From NCBI RefSeq assembly GCF_000184705.1, contig NC_014831.1, positions 2,170,001-2,234,000 on the forward strand: a stretch of DNA of 64,000 nucleotides. The letters are read 5' to 3'. Positions 1 through 9,589 of the stretch are shown here, one piece after another (the first letter of the stretch is position 1; the number at the start of each line of letters is the position of its first letter). The stretch comes from Thermaerobacter marianensis DSM 12885 (lineage in GTDB: Bacteria; Bacillota; Sulfobacillia; Thermaerobacterales; Thermaerobacteraceae). Under the pieces are notes generated by a model that was given only the letters and a program-made list of their open reading frames with translations, searched no databases and was not told where the DNA came from. The translations under genes were made by a program, and so were the position numbers.

Positions 1-26
1 CCTTGAGTCCCCCAACCGTCCTCCGA

Positions 27-2720
27 CTAGCCGGTCCCACCCCTTCCCCCAGACCGGTCGCCCAGAAAGGCTGTCTCCAGGCGGACCAGATCGCCGCAGG
101 CGCCCGGCTCGACCTCCACCAAGCGGCCCGCCCGGCACACGTATACCCGCTGGGCAACCGGCAGGATGGCCGCCGCGTTCTGCTCCACGAGCACGATGGC
201 CAGTCCCCGGTCCCGCAGTTGGACGACGGCTTTCAGGATACGGTCCACGGCTTGGGGCGCCAGGCCGAGAAGGGGTTCGTCGAGGAGCAGGACGCGCGGT
301 TCGGCCATGAGCGCCCTGGCAATCGCCAGCATTTGCTGTTGCCCGCCCGAGAGGGTCATCGCCACTTGATGCTGGCGCTCGCGCAGGATCGGGAACAGGT
401 CCCAGACCCAGTCCAGCGGCGCTGACCCGGTATGCCCCTTCCTGCTCCTGCGGGCAAAGGTGCTCAATGCGAGGTGGTCCGCCACGGTCATGGTCCAGAG
501 CAACTGGCGCCGTTCCGGCACCAGCGAAAGGCCCATCGCCGTTCGATCTTCCGGACTCCGAGCCGAGACCGCCTGCCCCGCCAACTCCACCCGGCCCTGG
601 GCGGGAATCAGGCCCATGACGCCTTTGAGCAAAGTGGACTTCCCGGCACCGTTGGATCCGACGATGGCCACCACCTCGCCTGCACGCACACGGAAACTGG
701 CCCCGCACACCACTTCCAGGTTCCCATAGCCCGCCCGGAGATCCTCCACCACAAGCAGGAGCTCCCCGGGAACGGGACGGCGAAGGCGGGGAGCCGAAGG
801 GATGGCCGAACCGGCTGTGGCTTCCGGTCGCAGATCCGGGGCATCCTCCGGTGCGCGCCCGAGATAGGCCTCGATGACCGCCGGATCTTCCCTCACCACC
901 TCCGGTGTACCCTCGGCCAGTACCTGGCCGTGGTGCAGAACCAGCATCCGGTCCGCCACCTTCATGACCAGGGAGACGTCGTGTTCGACCAGGACCACCG
1001 TCGTGCCCTGGGCCCGTATGCGACGGATGATGTCGACGAGTTCCTCCCGTTCCTCGCCGCTCAAGCCCGAGGCCGGCTCGTCCATCAGAAGTAAGCGAGG
1101 CCGCCCGGCCATGCACCGTGCCACCTCGACGAGTCGTTGCAGGCCGAAGGGCAAGGACCCTGCCGGCGCGGAAGCCAGTCCGGACAGCCCCGTCAACGCC
1201 AGGATCTGTTGCACCTCCTGGGTCACCCGCCGGTGTTCGCGGCGTCCCAGCCCGAGCAGCGCCCCCGCGAACCCTGTCCGGAGGTGGCGGTGCATGCCGA
1301 TCAGCACGTTTTCCAGGACGCTCAGGTGGGGAACCAGCCGCGGTGTCTGGAAGGTCCGGGCAATGCCTAGAGCGGCCACCTGATGGGCCGGCCAGCCCCG
1401 TATCTCCTGGCCGTCAACGCGGACGGTGCCCGAAGAAGGCGCCAGCACCCCGGAGACCAGGTTGAACAGGGTCGTCTTCCCGGCCCCGTTCGGGCCGATG
1501 ATGGCGTAGATCTCGCCCGGCCGCACGGAGAAGCTCAGGTCCTGCAATGCGGTCAGGCCGCCGAAGCGCCGGCCGAGGCCCTGCACCTCCAACATGGGGC
1601 CGTGGTCTCCGCTCGCCGTCGGGATCGCGGCGGGAGGCATGATTCCGCCGGCGGCGGCCATGCTACCGGCCATCGGAGGAACCGGCAGCAGCGCGGGGAT
1701 CGACGACGGTGACTCGCCTGCTATCGGCTGGGCGGGCCGCGGGCCGGGCTGGGTTACCCGTCGGGACCACCACCGGGCGAGGGACGGCCACAGCCCGTCC
1801 GGTGCGAAGATGACCACGGCCGCCAGGATGAGGCCGTAGATGACCACCTCGTACTCTGCACCGGCACCGCCCGCCAGCCCGGAGATGATCGTCCGCAGTT
1901 GCTCCCTGAGGAGCACGGTGATGGCCGATCCGACAACCGCCCCCGGCAAGGAGGCCAGGCCGCCGATCACCGCCATGACCAGCAGTTCCACTGAAAAATT
2001 GAAGCTGAACGGGGAGGGGCTCAGGTATCCCACGTAATGGGCGTAGAGGCAGCCCGAGGCCGCCGCCAGGACGGCGCTCCAGGCGAAGACGCGGGCCTTA
2101 TAGGATGCGGCGTCGATGCCGAGGGTCTCTGCTGCGGTCTCGCTGGTGGCGATCGCTTGCAGGGCCCGACCTACCCGCGACCGGATCAGCAGGGCGGAGG
2201 CGGCGACGGCACCTGCCGCCAGCAGGCTTGCAGCGTAGTAGTAGGCCCGGTCGCCGCGAAGTACCATGCTGCCGGCGGCCAACGGCGGGATGCCGGATAG
2301 GCCGCTGGGCCCGCCCGTCAGCCCGTGGAGTTCGCGGATTAGCACCTCGACGATGATGTTGAGCCCCAGCGTGGCCACAACGAGGTAGTGGCCACGGAGC
2401 ACCAGGATGGGCCGGCCGATGCCGTAGGCGATGAGCCCGGTCAGGGCGACCGCCGTGGGGATGCTGAGCCAGGGCTTCCAATCCAGATGCGTCGAGAGAA
2501 TCGCCGTGAGATAGGCACCCAGCCCGTAGAAAGCCGCCTGCCCCAGGGAAACCTGCCCGGTATAGCCGGAAAGCACCGAGAGGCCTACCACGATGGGAAT
2601 GTAGAGGGCGATGAGGACGAATACCGAGAGGGACAGAAGGTCCCCCACCCCATAGGGGAGAGACGCCCAGAGCAAGATACCGACCGCGGCGCCGATCACG
2701 CGGAAACCGTGGCGTCTCAT
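27..2720 (-). CDS. livM-livG-livF: Branched-chain/aromatic ABC transporter: LivM permease fused to LivG and LivF ATPases
   Basis: One 897-residue polypeptide carries three parts that are normally separate genes. Residues about 1-335 are a LivM-type permease with many membrane segments. After a Pro/Ala-rich linker, a LivG-type ATPase starts near residue 376 (Walker A GPNGAGKT about 409-416, Walker B LLLMDEP). A LivF-type ATPase runs from about 650 (Walker A GSNGAGKS, signature LSGGQQQ near 790, Walker B LLLDEP). The ATG at 2720 overlaps the livH stop by 4 bp (ATGA), which fixes the start; the frame stays open further upstream but that part lies inside livH. The family imports branched-chain amino acids or aromatic acids across the cytoplasmic membrane. 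Position at the end of the hpa operon suggests an aromatic substrate, an inference. No periplasmic-type binding protein (LivK) is in the window; it may lie beyond the left edge. Confidence 0.93.
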   Translation of the reverse strand: MRRHGFRVIGAAVGILLWASLPYGVGDLLSLSVFVLIALYIPIVVGLSVLSGYTGQVSLGQAAFYGLGAYLTAILSTHLDWKPWLSIPTAVALTGLIAYGIGRPILVLRGHYLVVATLGLNIIVEVLIRELHGLTGGPSGLSGIPPLAAGSMVLRGDRAYYYAASLLAAGAVAASALLIRSRVGRALQAIATSETAAETLGIDAASYKARVFAWSAVLAAASGCLYAHYVGYLSPSPFSFNFSVELLVMAVIGGLASLPGAVVGSAITVLLREQLRTIISGLAGGAGAEYEVVIYGLILAAVVIFAPDGLWPSLARWWSRRVTQPGPRPAQPIAGESPSSIPALLPVPPMAGSMAAAGGIMPPAAIPTASGDHGPMLEVQGLGRRFGGLTALQDLSFSVRPGEIYAIIGPNGAGKTTLFNLVSGVLAPSSGTVRVDGQEIRGWPAHQVAALGIARTFQTPRLVPHLSVLENVLIGMHRHLRTGFAGALLGLGRREHRRVTQEVQQILALTGLSGLASAPAGSLPFGLQRLVEVARCMAGRPRLLLMDEPASGLSGEEREELVDIIRRIRAQGTTVVLVEHDVSLVMKVADRMLVLHHGQVLAEGTPEVVREDPAVIEAYLGRAPEDAPDLRPEATAGSAIPSAPRLRRPVPGELLLVVEDLRAGYGNLEVVCGASFRVRAGEVVAIVGSNGAGKSTLLKGVMGLIPAQGRVELAGQAVSARSPEDRTAMGLSLVPERRQLLWTMTVADHLALSTFARRSRKGHTGSAPLDWVWDLFPILRERQHQVAMTLSGGQQQMLAIARALMAEPRVLLLDEPLLGLAPQAVDRILKAVVQLRDRGLAIVLVEQNAAAILPVAQRVYVCRAGRLVEVEPGACGDLVRLETAFLGDRSGGRGGTG

Positions 2721-3634
2721 TCCTGGGCCGCCTCCTCCGCGGCGAGCACGCCGTGTCGCAAGACCGGAACCGCTCGGGCGACCAGCACCGCGATCAGTAG
2801 CAGGAAGGCGATGGCATCGCGATACCCCGAGGGCAGCAGACCCGCAACCAGGGACTCGGCGATGCCCAGGGCCATGCACCCCGCAACCACCCAGGGATAG
2901 TGCCTGAACCCGCCGAGCACGGCGCCCACAAACCCCTTCAGGCCGAGCATCAGTCCCATGTCATAATCCGCGAGGGTTTGCGGCGCAATGAGAATGCCCG
3001 CCGCCGACGCCAGGAGGGCACTCAACACGAAGGCTTGCCGCCCCATGGCGAGCACGCGGATCCCCATCAAGCGGGCGCCCACGGGGTTGACCGCGCTAGC
3101 CACCAGGGCCTTGCCCCGCAGGGTGCGGGTGAAACCCAACCACAATGCCACCATGAGAGCGATGCCCGCCGCGATGATCCACACCCCTTGGCGCGTCAGG
3201 ACGGCCGAGCCCACGACCAGGGGAGGCCCTTCCGAGAAGGCGGGAAGCTTGTAGGCCTCGGTTCCCCACACGATCAACCCCGAGCCTTTCAAGATCAGGT
3301 GGACGGCGATGGACAGGATCAACAGCGAAAGCACCGGCGCCTGCCGGGCCAGCAGTGGGCGCATGGCCGTCTCGTAGACGCCCCACCCCACCAGGGTGCC
3401 GGTCATCAGGCCGGCGACCACGGCGAGCGGCAGGGGGATGCCGGCACCCGCCAGACTGGCGGCCGTCAGCGTCGCGATCATGGCGAACTCGCCAATGGCG
3501 ACGTTCACGATGCGGGTGGTGGTATACGTCACCACAAGGCCCAGGCCCAGCAGGGCGTAGATCATGCCCACCATGACGCCGGAGACGATCAGTTGCGGAA
3601 TCTGTGACAGCAGCTCTGCCGGCATCTCCACCAC
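2717..3634 (-). CDS. livH: Branched-chain amino acid type ABC transporter permease LivH
   Basis: A 305-residue, very hydrophobic protein with the LivH layout: it opens with IPQLIVSGVMVGMIYALLG and continues with about eight membrane segments. It would pair with the LivM part of the next gene to form the membrane channel. The start is uncertain: GTG 3634 gives the longest frame, while ATG 3625 is three codons inside and is preceded by GAGGG at a workable distance. It lies 21 bp after hpaD and overlaps the fused livMGF gene by 4 bp, so it is translated from the same message as the 4-hydroxyphenylacetate genes. Confidence 0.93.
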   Translation of the reverse strand: MVEMPAELLSQIPQLIVSGVMVGMIYALLGLGLVVTYTTTRIVNVAIGEFAMIATLTAASLAGAGIPLPLAVVAGLMTGTLVGWGVYETAMRPLLARQAPVLSLLILSIAVHLILKGSGLIVWGTEAYKLPAFSEGPPLVVGSAVLTRQGVWIIAAGIALMVALWLGFTRTLRGKALVASAVNPVGARLMGIRVLAMGRQAFVLSALLASAAGILIAPQTLADYDMGLMLGLKGFVGAVLGGFRHYPWVVAGCMALGIAESLVAGLLPSGYRDAIAFLLLIAVLVARAVPVLRHGVLAAEEAAQE

Positions 3635-3655
3635 CGCCCTCGGGATGTCCGTCCC

Positions 3656-4768
3656 TCACGTCACCGTCTGCGGCCGCTCGCTGAGTTTTGCCGGTTCGAC
3701 CGGTACCAGCCGTCCGTCGAGGTCCAGCACCCGGCTCGACTCCTCGAACCAGCTGGCCGGCGCCGCGTGCCCCCAGAAGGTACCCCGCCGCGGGTCGTTC
3801 ACGCTCCAGCGGATGGGCTCGAAGTCGGGGTCGCCCGTGTAGTAGTCGCAGGTGTAGAGCTCGATGCGGTGGCCGTCGGGATCCCGCAGGTAGACGAAGA
3901 AGGCGTTGCTCAGGCCGTGTCGTCCCGGCCCGCGCTCGATGGCATCGGCCCGGCCCGCCGCCGCCACGATGTCGCAAGCCCGCAGCACGCTCTGCGTGTC
4001 GCTCACCCAGAACCCCAGGTGGTGGAGCCGCGGCCCGTCGCCGTTCATCAGGGCCACGTCGTGGACGTTGGGCTTGCGGTACATCCACGCCGCCCAAAGT
4101 TTCTCCTCTGGCCCCGGCGGATCCGTGGCGGTGTATTCCGAACAGCGGAAGCCCAGGGCTTTGTAGTGGTCGTAGGCGGCCTGCACGTCGGCGACGTGCA
4201 GGTTGAAGTGGTCGAGGCGCAACACATGCGCCCCGCGGTACCGGTCGAAGCGCTGCAGCAGCCGTTCGGCGGGCTCCATCGCACAGAAGAACTCCACCGG
4301 GAAGCCCAGCGGGTCCTGGACCCGCACCGCCCGACCCTGGCCGGGTTCGTCCCCCGGGTCAAGCCACTGCAGGGGGCAGCCCCTTTCCTGGAAGAACGCG
4401 GCCAAGCGGTCCAGGTCCTCCTCGCGGGCGACCCGGTAGGCCAGGTGCACGGCGGCGGGAACGGCCTCGGGCGCCGCTTCCGGCGCTGCTGCCGCCGCGG
4501 CCGCCGGTACAGCTCCCGTCGCCGCCCCCGCCGGCGTCCGCGGGTCCTCAACCCGGGTCTGGTTCCTCATCTGCCGTAACACCAGGCTGTGGTGCACCCG
4601 TTCCTCATATCCCCGCAGGTAGAGGGCGTCGGTCGTCGCCTCCGTGACCACCAACCCCAGAAGGTCCACGTAGAAGTGGCGGGCGGCTTCCAGGTCCGTC
4701 ACCTGAAGCTCCGCATGAGCCGCCCGCACGACATCGAAGGGCGGCCGCTGCCACCGGGCGTCCAGCAC
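3656..4768 (-). CDS. hpaD: 3,4-dihydroxyphenylacetate 2,3-dioxygenase (homoprotocatechuate extradiol dioxygenase)
   Basis: A type I extradiol dioxygenase of the vicinal oxygen chelate fold, two similar domains in 370 residues. The second domain shows the metal site expected for Fe(II) or Mn(II): His in LDHFNLHV, His in LHHLGFWV, and Glu in HRIELYT. It opens the ring of homoprotocatechuate to 5-carboxymethyl-2-hydroxymuconate semialdehyde, the substrate of HpaE. I chose GTG 4768 because GAGGGG lies 6 bases before it; the open frame runs on to 4921 but that part overlaps hpaB and looks noncoding. Residues about 66-104 are an Ala/Pro-rich insert absent from ordinary family members. Assignment to homoprotocatechuate rather than another catechol rests on the hpa neighbours. 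Confidence 0.9.
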   Translation of the reverse strand: MLDARWQRPPFDVVRAAHAELQVTDLEAARHFYVDLLGLVVTEATTDALYLRGYEERVHHSLVLRQMRNQTRVEDPRTPAGAATGAVPAAAAAAAPEAAPEAVPAAVHLAYRVAREEDLDRLAAFFQERGCPLQWLDPGDEPGQGRAVRVQDPLGFPVEFFCAMEPAERLLQRFDRYRGAHVLRLDHFNLHVADVQAAYDHYKALGFRCSEYTATDPPGPEEKLWAAWMYRKPNVHDVALMNGDGPRLHHLGFWVSDTQSVLRACDIVAAAGRADAIERGPGRHGLSNAFFVYLRDPDGHRIELYTCDYYTGDPDFEPIRWSVNDPRRGTFWGHAAPASWFEESSRVLDLDGRLVPVEPAKLSERPQTVT

Positions 4769-4877
4769 TGCCGTCCCCTCCTCCCCCTCACGGTCCCGCC
4801 CCTGGTGGATCCGAACGGCGTGGACACCGGAACGGCATGGCCCCGGGCCCGCGGCGGACACTGCCGCCGCAGCCCGC

Positions 4878-6551
4878 TCAACCTGCGGCCGCGCCGGCGG
4901 CAGGATCGCTCTCCTGACCATCGGCCCGTGCGGCGGAACCCCGACCCCGGCTCCCGCGGGTGCCCGGAGCAGAGGCCGTCGCCGGTGCGGCCGAGTCCGC
5001 CTCCTGTACCCCGGCGAGCGGGTCCCCCAGCCGGGCCCCCCAGGGCGAGTCCCCCTCCGCCACGCCCCCCGCGGCCTCGGCCGGTTCGTCCGACCCGGCC
5101 GGTTCTTCGCCGAGGAACCGCCGCACCCGCTCCTTGAAGGGCTCCCGGTCGTAGCTCGCCACCAGCGCCCCCGCCATCCGCACCGGGTCGCCGAAGAAGA
5201 AGTACTCGTACAGCGCCTGCCGCCCGGCGAAGGCGGAGAGGGCCGCGTCCCACGCCAGCCGGAAGAGCCGCACCCGCTCCACCCCGTCCAGGGTCGCCGC
5301 CTGCAGGTAGCGCTCCACGTCGGCCCGCCCCGGCCCGAACACGTCGCCCTCGGTGGGCAGTGCCATCAAACCGCTGGCCCCCAGCTGGCGGATGATCTCC
5401 ACGAACCGCTGGTAGACCTTGGGGAACCAGTTGCGCCCGGCGTTCAAGGGCCCCCACGCCGGCGTCATCACCCCCCACCGGTTAGGCGCCGCGTCGACCT
5501 CCGCCGCCCGCAGCAGGCTGGCGAGGATTTCCCGGGCAATGACGATCTCCGCGACCTTCTCCTGCACGTGCTGGAACCGCTCGATCTGGATCGCGTCGGT
5601 CAGCAGGGAGACCAGGCCCAGGATGAACTCCGTCTTGGCCAGGTTCTTCACCATCACCTGGTGGGTCATGAAGGCGGTGGCCGAGGTCTCGGCGTACAGG
5701 CCGTTGCAAAGCTCCGGGTGGCCGATCATGAAGCACCGCTCGTAGGGAACCAGCACATCGTCGAAGATCACGATGGCGTCGATCTCGTCGAACCGGGACC
5801 CCAGCGGGTGGTCGAACCGGCTGCGCCCGGCATCGAAGCTCTCGCGGCAGAGGAAGCGCAGTCCCGGCGTGTCGCAGGGGATCGCGAAGGCGTAGGAGTA
5901 GGGCTCGTCCTCCGGCGTCGCCTTGAGCAGGGTCGACGGGAAGACCATGATCTCGTCGGCGATGGGGCCCAGGGTGGCCAGCATCCGGGCGCCGCGGATC
6001 ACGATCCCCTGGTCCGTGTGTTTGACGATCCGCGCCGCCAGGTAGGGGTCCCTCTGCCCCGCCGGCCCCGCCGAGCGGTTGGCCTGGGGGTTGATCAGGG
6101 TGTGGGTCAGAAGCAGGTCGTGCTCCCGGATGTACTCGTAATACCGTCGGATGTTCTCCCCGAAGGCGGGGTCCGCCTGGCCGAACCACTCCGCCGCCCC
6201 CGCCATGGCCACGATGGCCCCGCTGAGGTAGTCGGCCGTCCGGCCCAGCATGCCGCCGCTGTAGTCGGCCCACACCTGCATGAAGGCCCGGCGCCGGGCC
6301 AGGTCGTCCCGGGTGCGGGGCAGCAGGAATTGGACCCCCACCGGGTCGCCGGTGGTCGGCGACGGGTAGGTCATGACGTCGCGAAACCCCGGCTGGTGTT
6401 GCAGGTCGTAGAGCTCCGCGTAGGTCCGCACCAGATTGCGCAAGGCGGGATGATCGGCGATGCGGCCCGTCACCCGCTCCCCGTGGATCAGCACGTCCCG
6501 CCGGGAGGCGTTGAGCGCCTCCACGTAGGCACGGCCGTCCCGTGCCGGCAT
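4878..6551 (-). CDS. hpaB: 4-hydroxyphenylacetate 3-monooxygenase, oxygenase component
   Basis: A 557-residue member of the HpaB flavin-dependent hydroxylase family. It uses FADH2 to convert 4-hydroxyphenylacetate to 3,4-dihydroxyphenylacetate in the cytoplasm. Family landmarks include REHDLLLTHTLINPQ near residue 150 (substrate pocket His), GARMLATLGPIADE (flavin contact) and FAIPCDTPGLRFLC. The last 75 or so residues are an acidic, Ala/Gly-rich tail not needed by the family, whose usual length is about 480-520. ATG 6551 has a perfect AGGAGGGGG site. The partner flavin reductase HpaC is not in the window. Confidence 0.93.
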   Translation of the reverse strand: MPARDGRAYVEALNASRRDVLIHGERVTGRIADHPALRNLVRTYAELYDLQHQPGFRDVMTYPSPTTGDPVGVQFLLPRTRDDLARRRAFMQVWADYSGGMLGRTADYLSGAIVAMAGAAEWFGQADPAFGENIRRYYEYIREHDLLLTHTLINPQANRSAGPAGQRDPYLAARIVKHTDQGIVIRGARMLATLGPIADEIMVFPSTLLKATPEDEPYSYAFAIPCDTPGLRFLCRESFDAGRSRFDHPLGSRFDEIDAIVIFDDVLVPYERCFMIGHPELCNGLYAETSATAFMTHQVMVKNLAKTEFILGLVSLLTDAIQIERFQHVQEKVAEIVIAREILASLLRAAEVDAAPNRWGVMTPAWGPLNAGRNWFPKVYQRFVEIIRQLGASGLMALPTEGDVFGPGRADVERYLQAATLDGVERVRLFRLAWDAALSAFAGRQALYEYFFFGDPVRMAGALVASYDREPFKERVRRFLGEEPAGSDEPAEAAGGVAEGDSPWGARLGDPLAGVQEADSAAPATASAPGTRGSRGRGSAARADGQESDPAAGAAAG

Positions 6552-6922
6552 GTTCCCCCTCCTCGCGTCGCACCGTCACCAGGGCCGCCCCGTCGAACCG
6601 GGACGCGCCGCCGGCTGACCTCGGACGAACCGGCCCCCAGCCCGGTCGCCCCAGCACGGCCAGTCCGTGCTCCCCCGTTCCTCGGTACGGTTGGCGCGAT
6701 GGACACCTGCCGCGTTCTAGCACCCTCTGGGACTCCTAGCACCCCCTGCGACCTTGGCAACACCCCCGCTCGCGCCCCCGCCAGAGCAGCATCCCGCTGG
6801 GGTGCCGCCGAGGGGTCGTGCGCGGCTCCGGAACCGTCGGCCGGCCCCGTTCCGGTCCGCCCCCGGGCCGGGACCGATCGGCGAGCCGGGGCCGATCGCC
6901 GGTGCAAGCGGCTTGGGTCTGT
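6552..6922. other. Intergenic stretch between hpaB and hpaE
   Basis: This 371-bp gap inside the hpa operon holds no convincing gene. It contains a small duplicated motif (CTAGCACCC near 6717 and 6737) and the inverted repeat at 6875-6898 listed separately. A long plus-strand frame crosses it but is the shadow of the minus-strand genes. Confidence 0.5.
6875..6898 (-). terminator. Candidate stem-loop just after hpaE
   Basis: CGATCGGC at 6875-6882 and GCCGATCG at 6891-6898 form a perfect 8-bp inverted repeat with an 8-base loop, 25 bases past the hpaE stop. No T-run follows on the minus strand, so it could be a weak or factor-dependent terminator, an RNA processing site, or chance in GC-rich DNA. 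Confidence 0.3.
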
Positions 6923-8554
6923 TCATCCCGTACCGAAGCGCGGGATCGGGTGCTCCCCCAGCGCCACGTGGATGACCTGCCGCTCGCAGTAGAACTCGAA
7001 GCTGTAGTCGCCGCCCTCCCGGCCGATGCCGCTCTCCTTCATGCCGCCGAAGGGCGTCCGCAGATCGCGCACGTTCTGCGAATTGAGCCAGACCATGCCG
7101 GCGTCGATGGCGTGCCCGACCCGGTGGCCCCGCCCTACGTCCCGGGTCCAGACGTAAGCCGCCAGCCCGTAGCGCACGGCGTTGGCCAGGCGGACCGCCT
7201 CCTCCTCGGTGCGGAAGGGCGTCGCCACCACCACCGGCCCGAAGATCTCTTCCTGGAACACCTTCATCTCGGGCCGGGCGCCGGCGAAGACCGTCGCCTC
7301 GAGGTAGTTGCCCCCCGCGAGCTCCGGCGGGAGCCCCGTTGGCCGCCGCCCGCCGGTCACGAGCTCCGCCCCCTCGGCCCGCCCGGCTTCCACGTAGCCC
7401 ATCACCCGCCGCCAGTGCTCGGGGTGGATCAGCGGCCCCAGCTCCGTGCCGGGATCGGCCGGGTCGCCGATGCGGATCCGCGCCGCCCGCCGGGCCACGG
7501 CCTCCACCACGTCGCGGTAGACCGGTTCTTCCACCAGAAGCCGCGACCCCGCCGTGCACCGCTCGCCGTTGAGGGAGAAGACCCCGAACACCGCGGCGTC
7601 CACCGCCCGCTCGAGGTCCGCGTCGGCGAAGATCACCACTGGCGACTTGCCGCCCAGCTCGAAGGAGTACCGCTTGAGGGTGGCGGCGCCGTTGGCCATG
7701 ATGGCCTTCCCCGTCGTAGTCTCGCCGGTGAAGGAGATCAGGTTCACCGCCGGATGGGCCACCAAGCCGGCCCCGGCCGGCTCGCCGAAACCGTGGACCA
7801 CGTTGAAAACGCCTTCGGGGAGCCCCGCCTCGGCCACGATCTCCGCCAGCAGGTGGGCCGAGAGGGGCGCCCATTCGGCGGGCTTGAGCACGCAGGTGTT
7901 CCCCGCCGCCAGGCAGGGGGCCACCTTCCAGGTCGCCAGCATGAAGGGCGTGTTCCACGGGGTGATGAGCCCCGCCACGCCCACGGGCTTGTGGATCACG
8001 TAGTTGACGAACCGGCCCCCCACCGGCCAGGATTGGCCGCCCAGGTCCTGGATCCGCCGGGCGAAGAAGCGGAAGTTCTCCGCCGCCCGGGCCGCCTGGC
8101 CCCGGGCCTGGCTGATGGGCATGCCCGTGTCCATCACCTCGACCCGGGCGATGGCCTCCCCCTGCGCCTCGATGCGCTCCGCGATCCGCTCCAGGTACCG
8201 GGCCCGCTCGGCGGGCAGCATCCGCGGCCACGGTCCCTCGTCGAAGGCCTTTCGGGCGGCCTGGACTGCCGCGTCCACGTCGTGCGGGCTCCCCTCCGCC
8301 ACCTCCGCCAGGGGGCGGTTGGTGGCCGGGTTCAGGGTGGAGAAGAACCGGCCCGACCGGGGCGGGACGAACCGGCCGCCGATGTAGTGCAGCACCTGCC
8401 GGGGCACGGCCGGCTCCGGACCGCCCGCCGCTTCCGACACCGTCCCCGCAACCGTCCCCGCAGCCGTCCCTGCAGCCGCTCCCGGCACCGCCTTCCTCGC
8501 ACCGGCGGGCCCGGCCGCTGCGGCCGCCGCCTCCGGCTGGGTTCCTCCGTCCAT
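6923..8554 (-). CDS. hpaE: 5-carboxymethyl-2-hydroxymuconate semialdehyde dehydrogenase
   Basis: An NAD-dependent aldehyde dehydrogenase of 543 residues. The Rossmann region shows ITPWNTPFMLATWK, the general-base Glu sits in FELGGKSP, and the nucleophilic Cys in NGERCTAGSR. The end (RTPFGGMKESGIGREGG) is typical of the HpaE branch. It oxidises the HpaD product to 5-carboxymethyl-2-hydroxymuconate. The first 50 or so residues are an Ala/Gly/Thr-rich extension before the family homology begins at VLHYIGG, so translation could in principle start later, but ATG 8554 has GGGAG upstream and no better inner start is obvious. Neighbours hpaG and hpaB support the assignment. Confidence 0.92.
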   Translation of the reverse strand: MDGGTQPEAAAAAAGPAGARKAVPGAAAGTAAGTVAGTVSEAAGGPEPAVPRQVLHYIGGRFVPPRSGRFFSTLNPATNRPLAEVAEGSPHDVDAAVQAARKAFDEGPWPRMLPAERARYLERIAERIEAQGEAIARVEVMDTGMPISQARGQAARAAENFRFFARRIQDLGGQSWPVGGRFVNYVIHKPVGVAGLITPWNTPFMLATWKVAPCLAAGNTCVLKPAEWAPLSAHLLAEIVAEAGLPEGVFNVVHGFGEPAGAGLVAHPAVNLISFTGETTTGKAIMANGAATLKRYSFELGGKSPVVIFADADLERAVDAAVFGVFSLNGERCTAGSRLLVEEPVYRDVVEAVARRAARIRIGDPADPGTELGPLIHPEHWRRVMGYVEAGRAEGAELVTGGRRPTGLPPELAGGNYLEATVFAGARPEMKVFQEEIFGPVVVATPFRTEEEAVRLANAVRYGLAAYVWTRDVGRGHRVGHAIDAGMVWLNSQNVRDLRTPFGGMKESGIGREGGDYSFEFYCERQVIHVALGEHPIPRFGTG

Positions 8555-8597
8555 GGTGTCACGCTCCCTTGCTGCCGGCGACCGTCGCCGTGCCGGC

Positions 8598-8741
8598 GCC
8601 GGCGGGTCCGTCCCTCACCTGCCGGCGTTGACCGGCCGGCCGCTCACGTGCCCGCGGGTTCGCGTCGTGCGTGCGGGCGCCACCAGCGACAACCCATGGC
8701 TGGCCGCCGCCGGCGGGTCAGCCCTGGCCTGCCGGCGCCGA
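8598..8741. repeat. Imperfect 33-bp direct repeat upstream of hpaE
   Basis: Two similar stretches, about 8598-8631 and 8709-8741, share GGCGGGTC followed by CCTGCCGGCG. TGCCGGCG occurs at 8591, 8620, 8730 and 8758. They lie in the 240-bp gap between hpaE and hpaG. They may be slippage products of GC-rich DNA; no function is evident. Confidence 0.4.
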
Positions 8742-8794
8742 CGGCCCAACCCGTCCCTGCCGGCGCCGCCGGGTCCCCCGCCGGGGCCAGCGGT

Positions 8795-9589
8795 TCAACC
8801 CCGGTCGCCGCCGCCGGGGGACCGGCCCGGCGTCGGCCCCATCGGGCCGGTCTCGGCCACCACGGGGTTCTCCAGTGCCCCCAGCCCGTCGATCTCCAGC
8901 CGCATCACGTCCCCCGGCTGGACGGGGCTGATCCCCCTGGGCGTTCCCGTCAGGATCACATCCCCGGGCTCCAGCGTCATGAACTCACTGAGGTAGGCGA
9001 TGAGGTCCGGGATCCGACGCAGCATCTGGGACGTATGCCCTTGTTGCCGCAACTGGCCGTTGACGTACACCCGCATCCCCAGGGCGTGGGGGTCGGCCAC
9101 CTCGCCCTCGACCAGGTAAGGCCCCAGGGGGCCGAAGGTGTCCCAGCCCTTGGCCTTGACCGGCGGGCGGTAGACATTCGTGATGAAATCCCGAACCGTC
9201 ACGTCGTTGGCGATGGTGTAGCCCGCCACCACGTCGCCGGCCTGCTCCGGCGCCACCCGCCGGCACCGCCGCCCGATGACCACCGCCAGTTCGATCTCGT
9301 AGTGGACGAACCCGGCACCCGCTGGCACCACCACGGGCGCCCGGTGTCCCACCCAGGTGTTGGGCGGCTTGAAGAAGAGGGCCGGTTCGTCCGGAACGGC
9401 CAGGGACAGCTCCGCGGCATGGTCGGCGTAGTTCAGGGCGAGGCCGATCACCTTGCGGGGCTCCACGGGCGGGAGGAAGACCACGTCGTCCTCCCGGTGG
9501 GGCCGGCCGCCCTCGTCGACCAGCACGCCGGGCTCGGCCAGGTAGCCCTCGTGGTACCGACCGCCGGAGAGGAAGCGGGCCCGCTTCAT
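8795..9589 (-). CDS. hpaG: Fumarylacetoacetate hydrolase family isomerase/decarboxylase of the 4-hydroxyphenylacetate pathway
   Basis: A 264-residue FAH-fold protein. The divalent-metal site is visible as two Glu in HYEIELAVVIG and an Asp in YTIANDVTVRD, and the GDVILTGTPRG block near the C-terminus is a family hallmark. In this pathway HpaG decarboxylates 5-oxopent-3-ene-1,2,5-tricarboxylate and isomerises the product to 2-oxohept-3-enedioate. E. coli HpaG is a tandem of two such domains; this is a single-domain form, so a second copy elsewhere may share the work. Its ATG overlaps the stop of the upstream aldolase gene by 4 bp. Confidence 0.88.
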   Translation of the reverse strand: MKRARFLSGGRYHEGYLAEPGVLVDEGGRPHREDDVVFLPPVEPRKVIGLALNYADHAAELSLAVPDEPALFFKPPNTWVGHRAPVVVPAGAGFVHYEIELAVVIGRRCRRVAPEQAGDVVAGYTIANDVTVRDFITNVYRPPVKAKGWDTFGPLGPYLVEGEVADPHALGMRVYVNGQLRQQGHTSQMLRRIPDLIAYLSEFMTLEPGDVILTGTPRGISPVQPGDVMRLEIDGLGALENPVVAETGPMGPTPGRSPGGGDRG

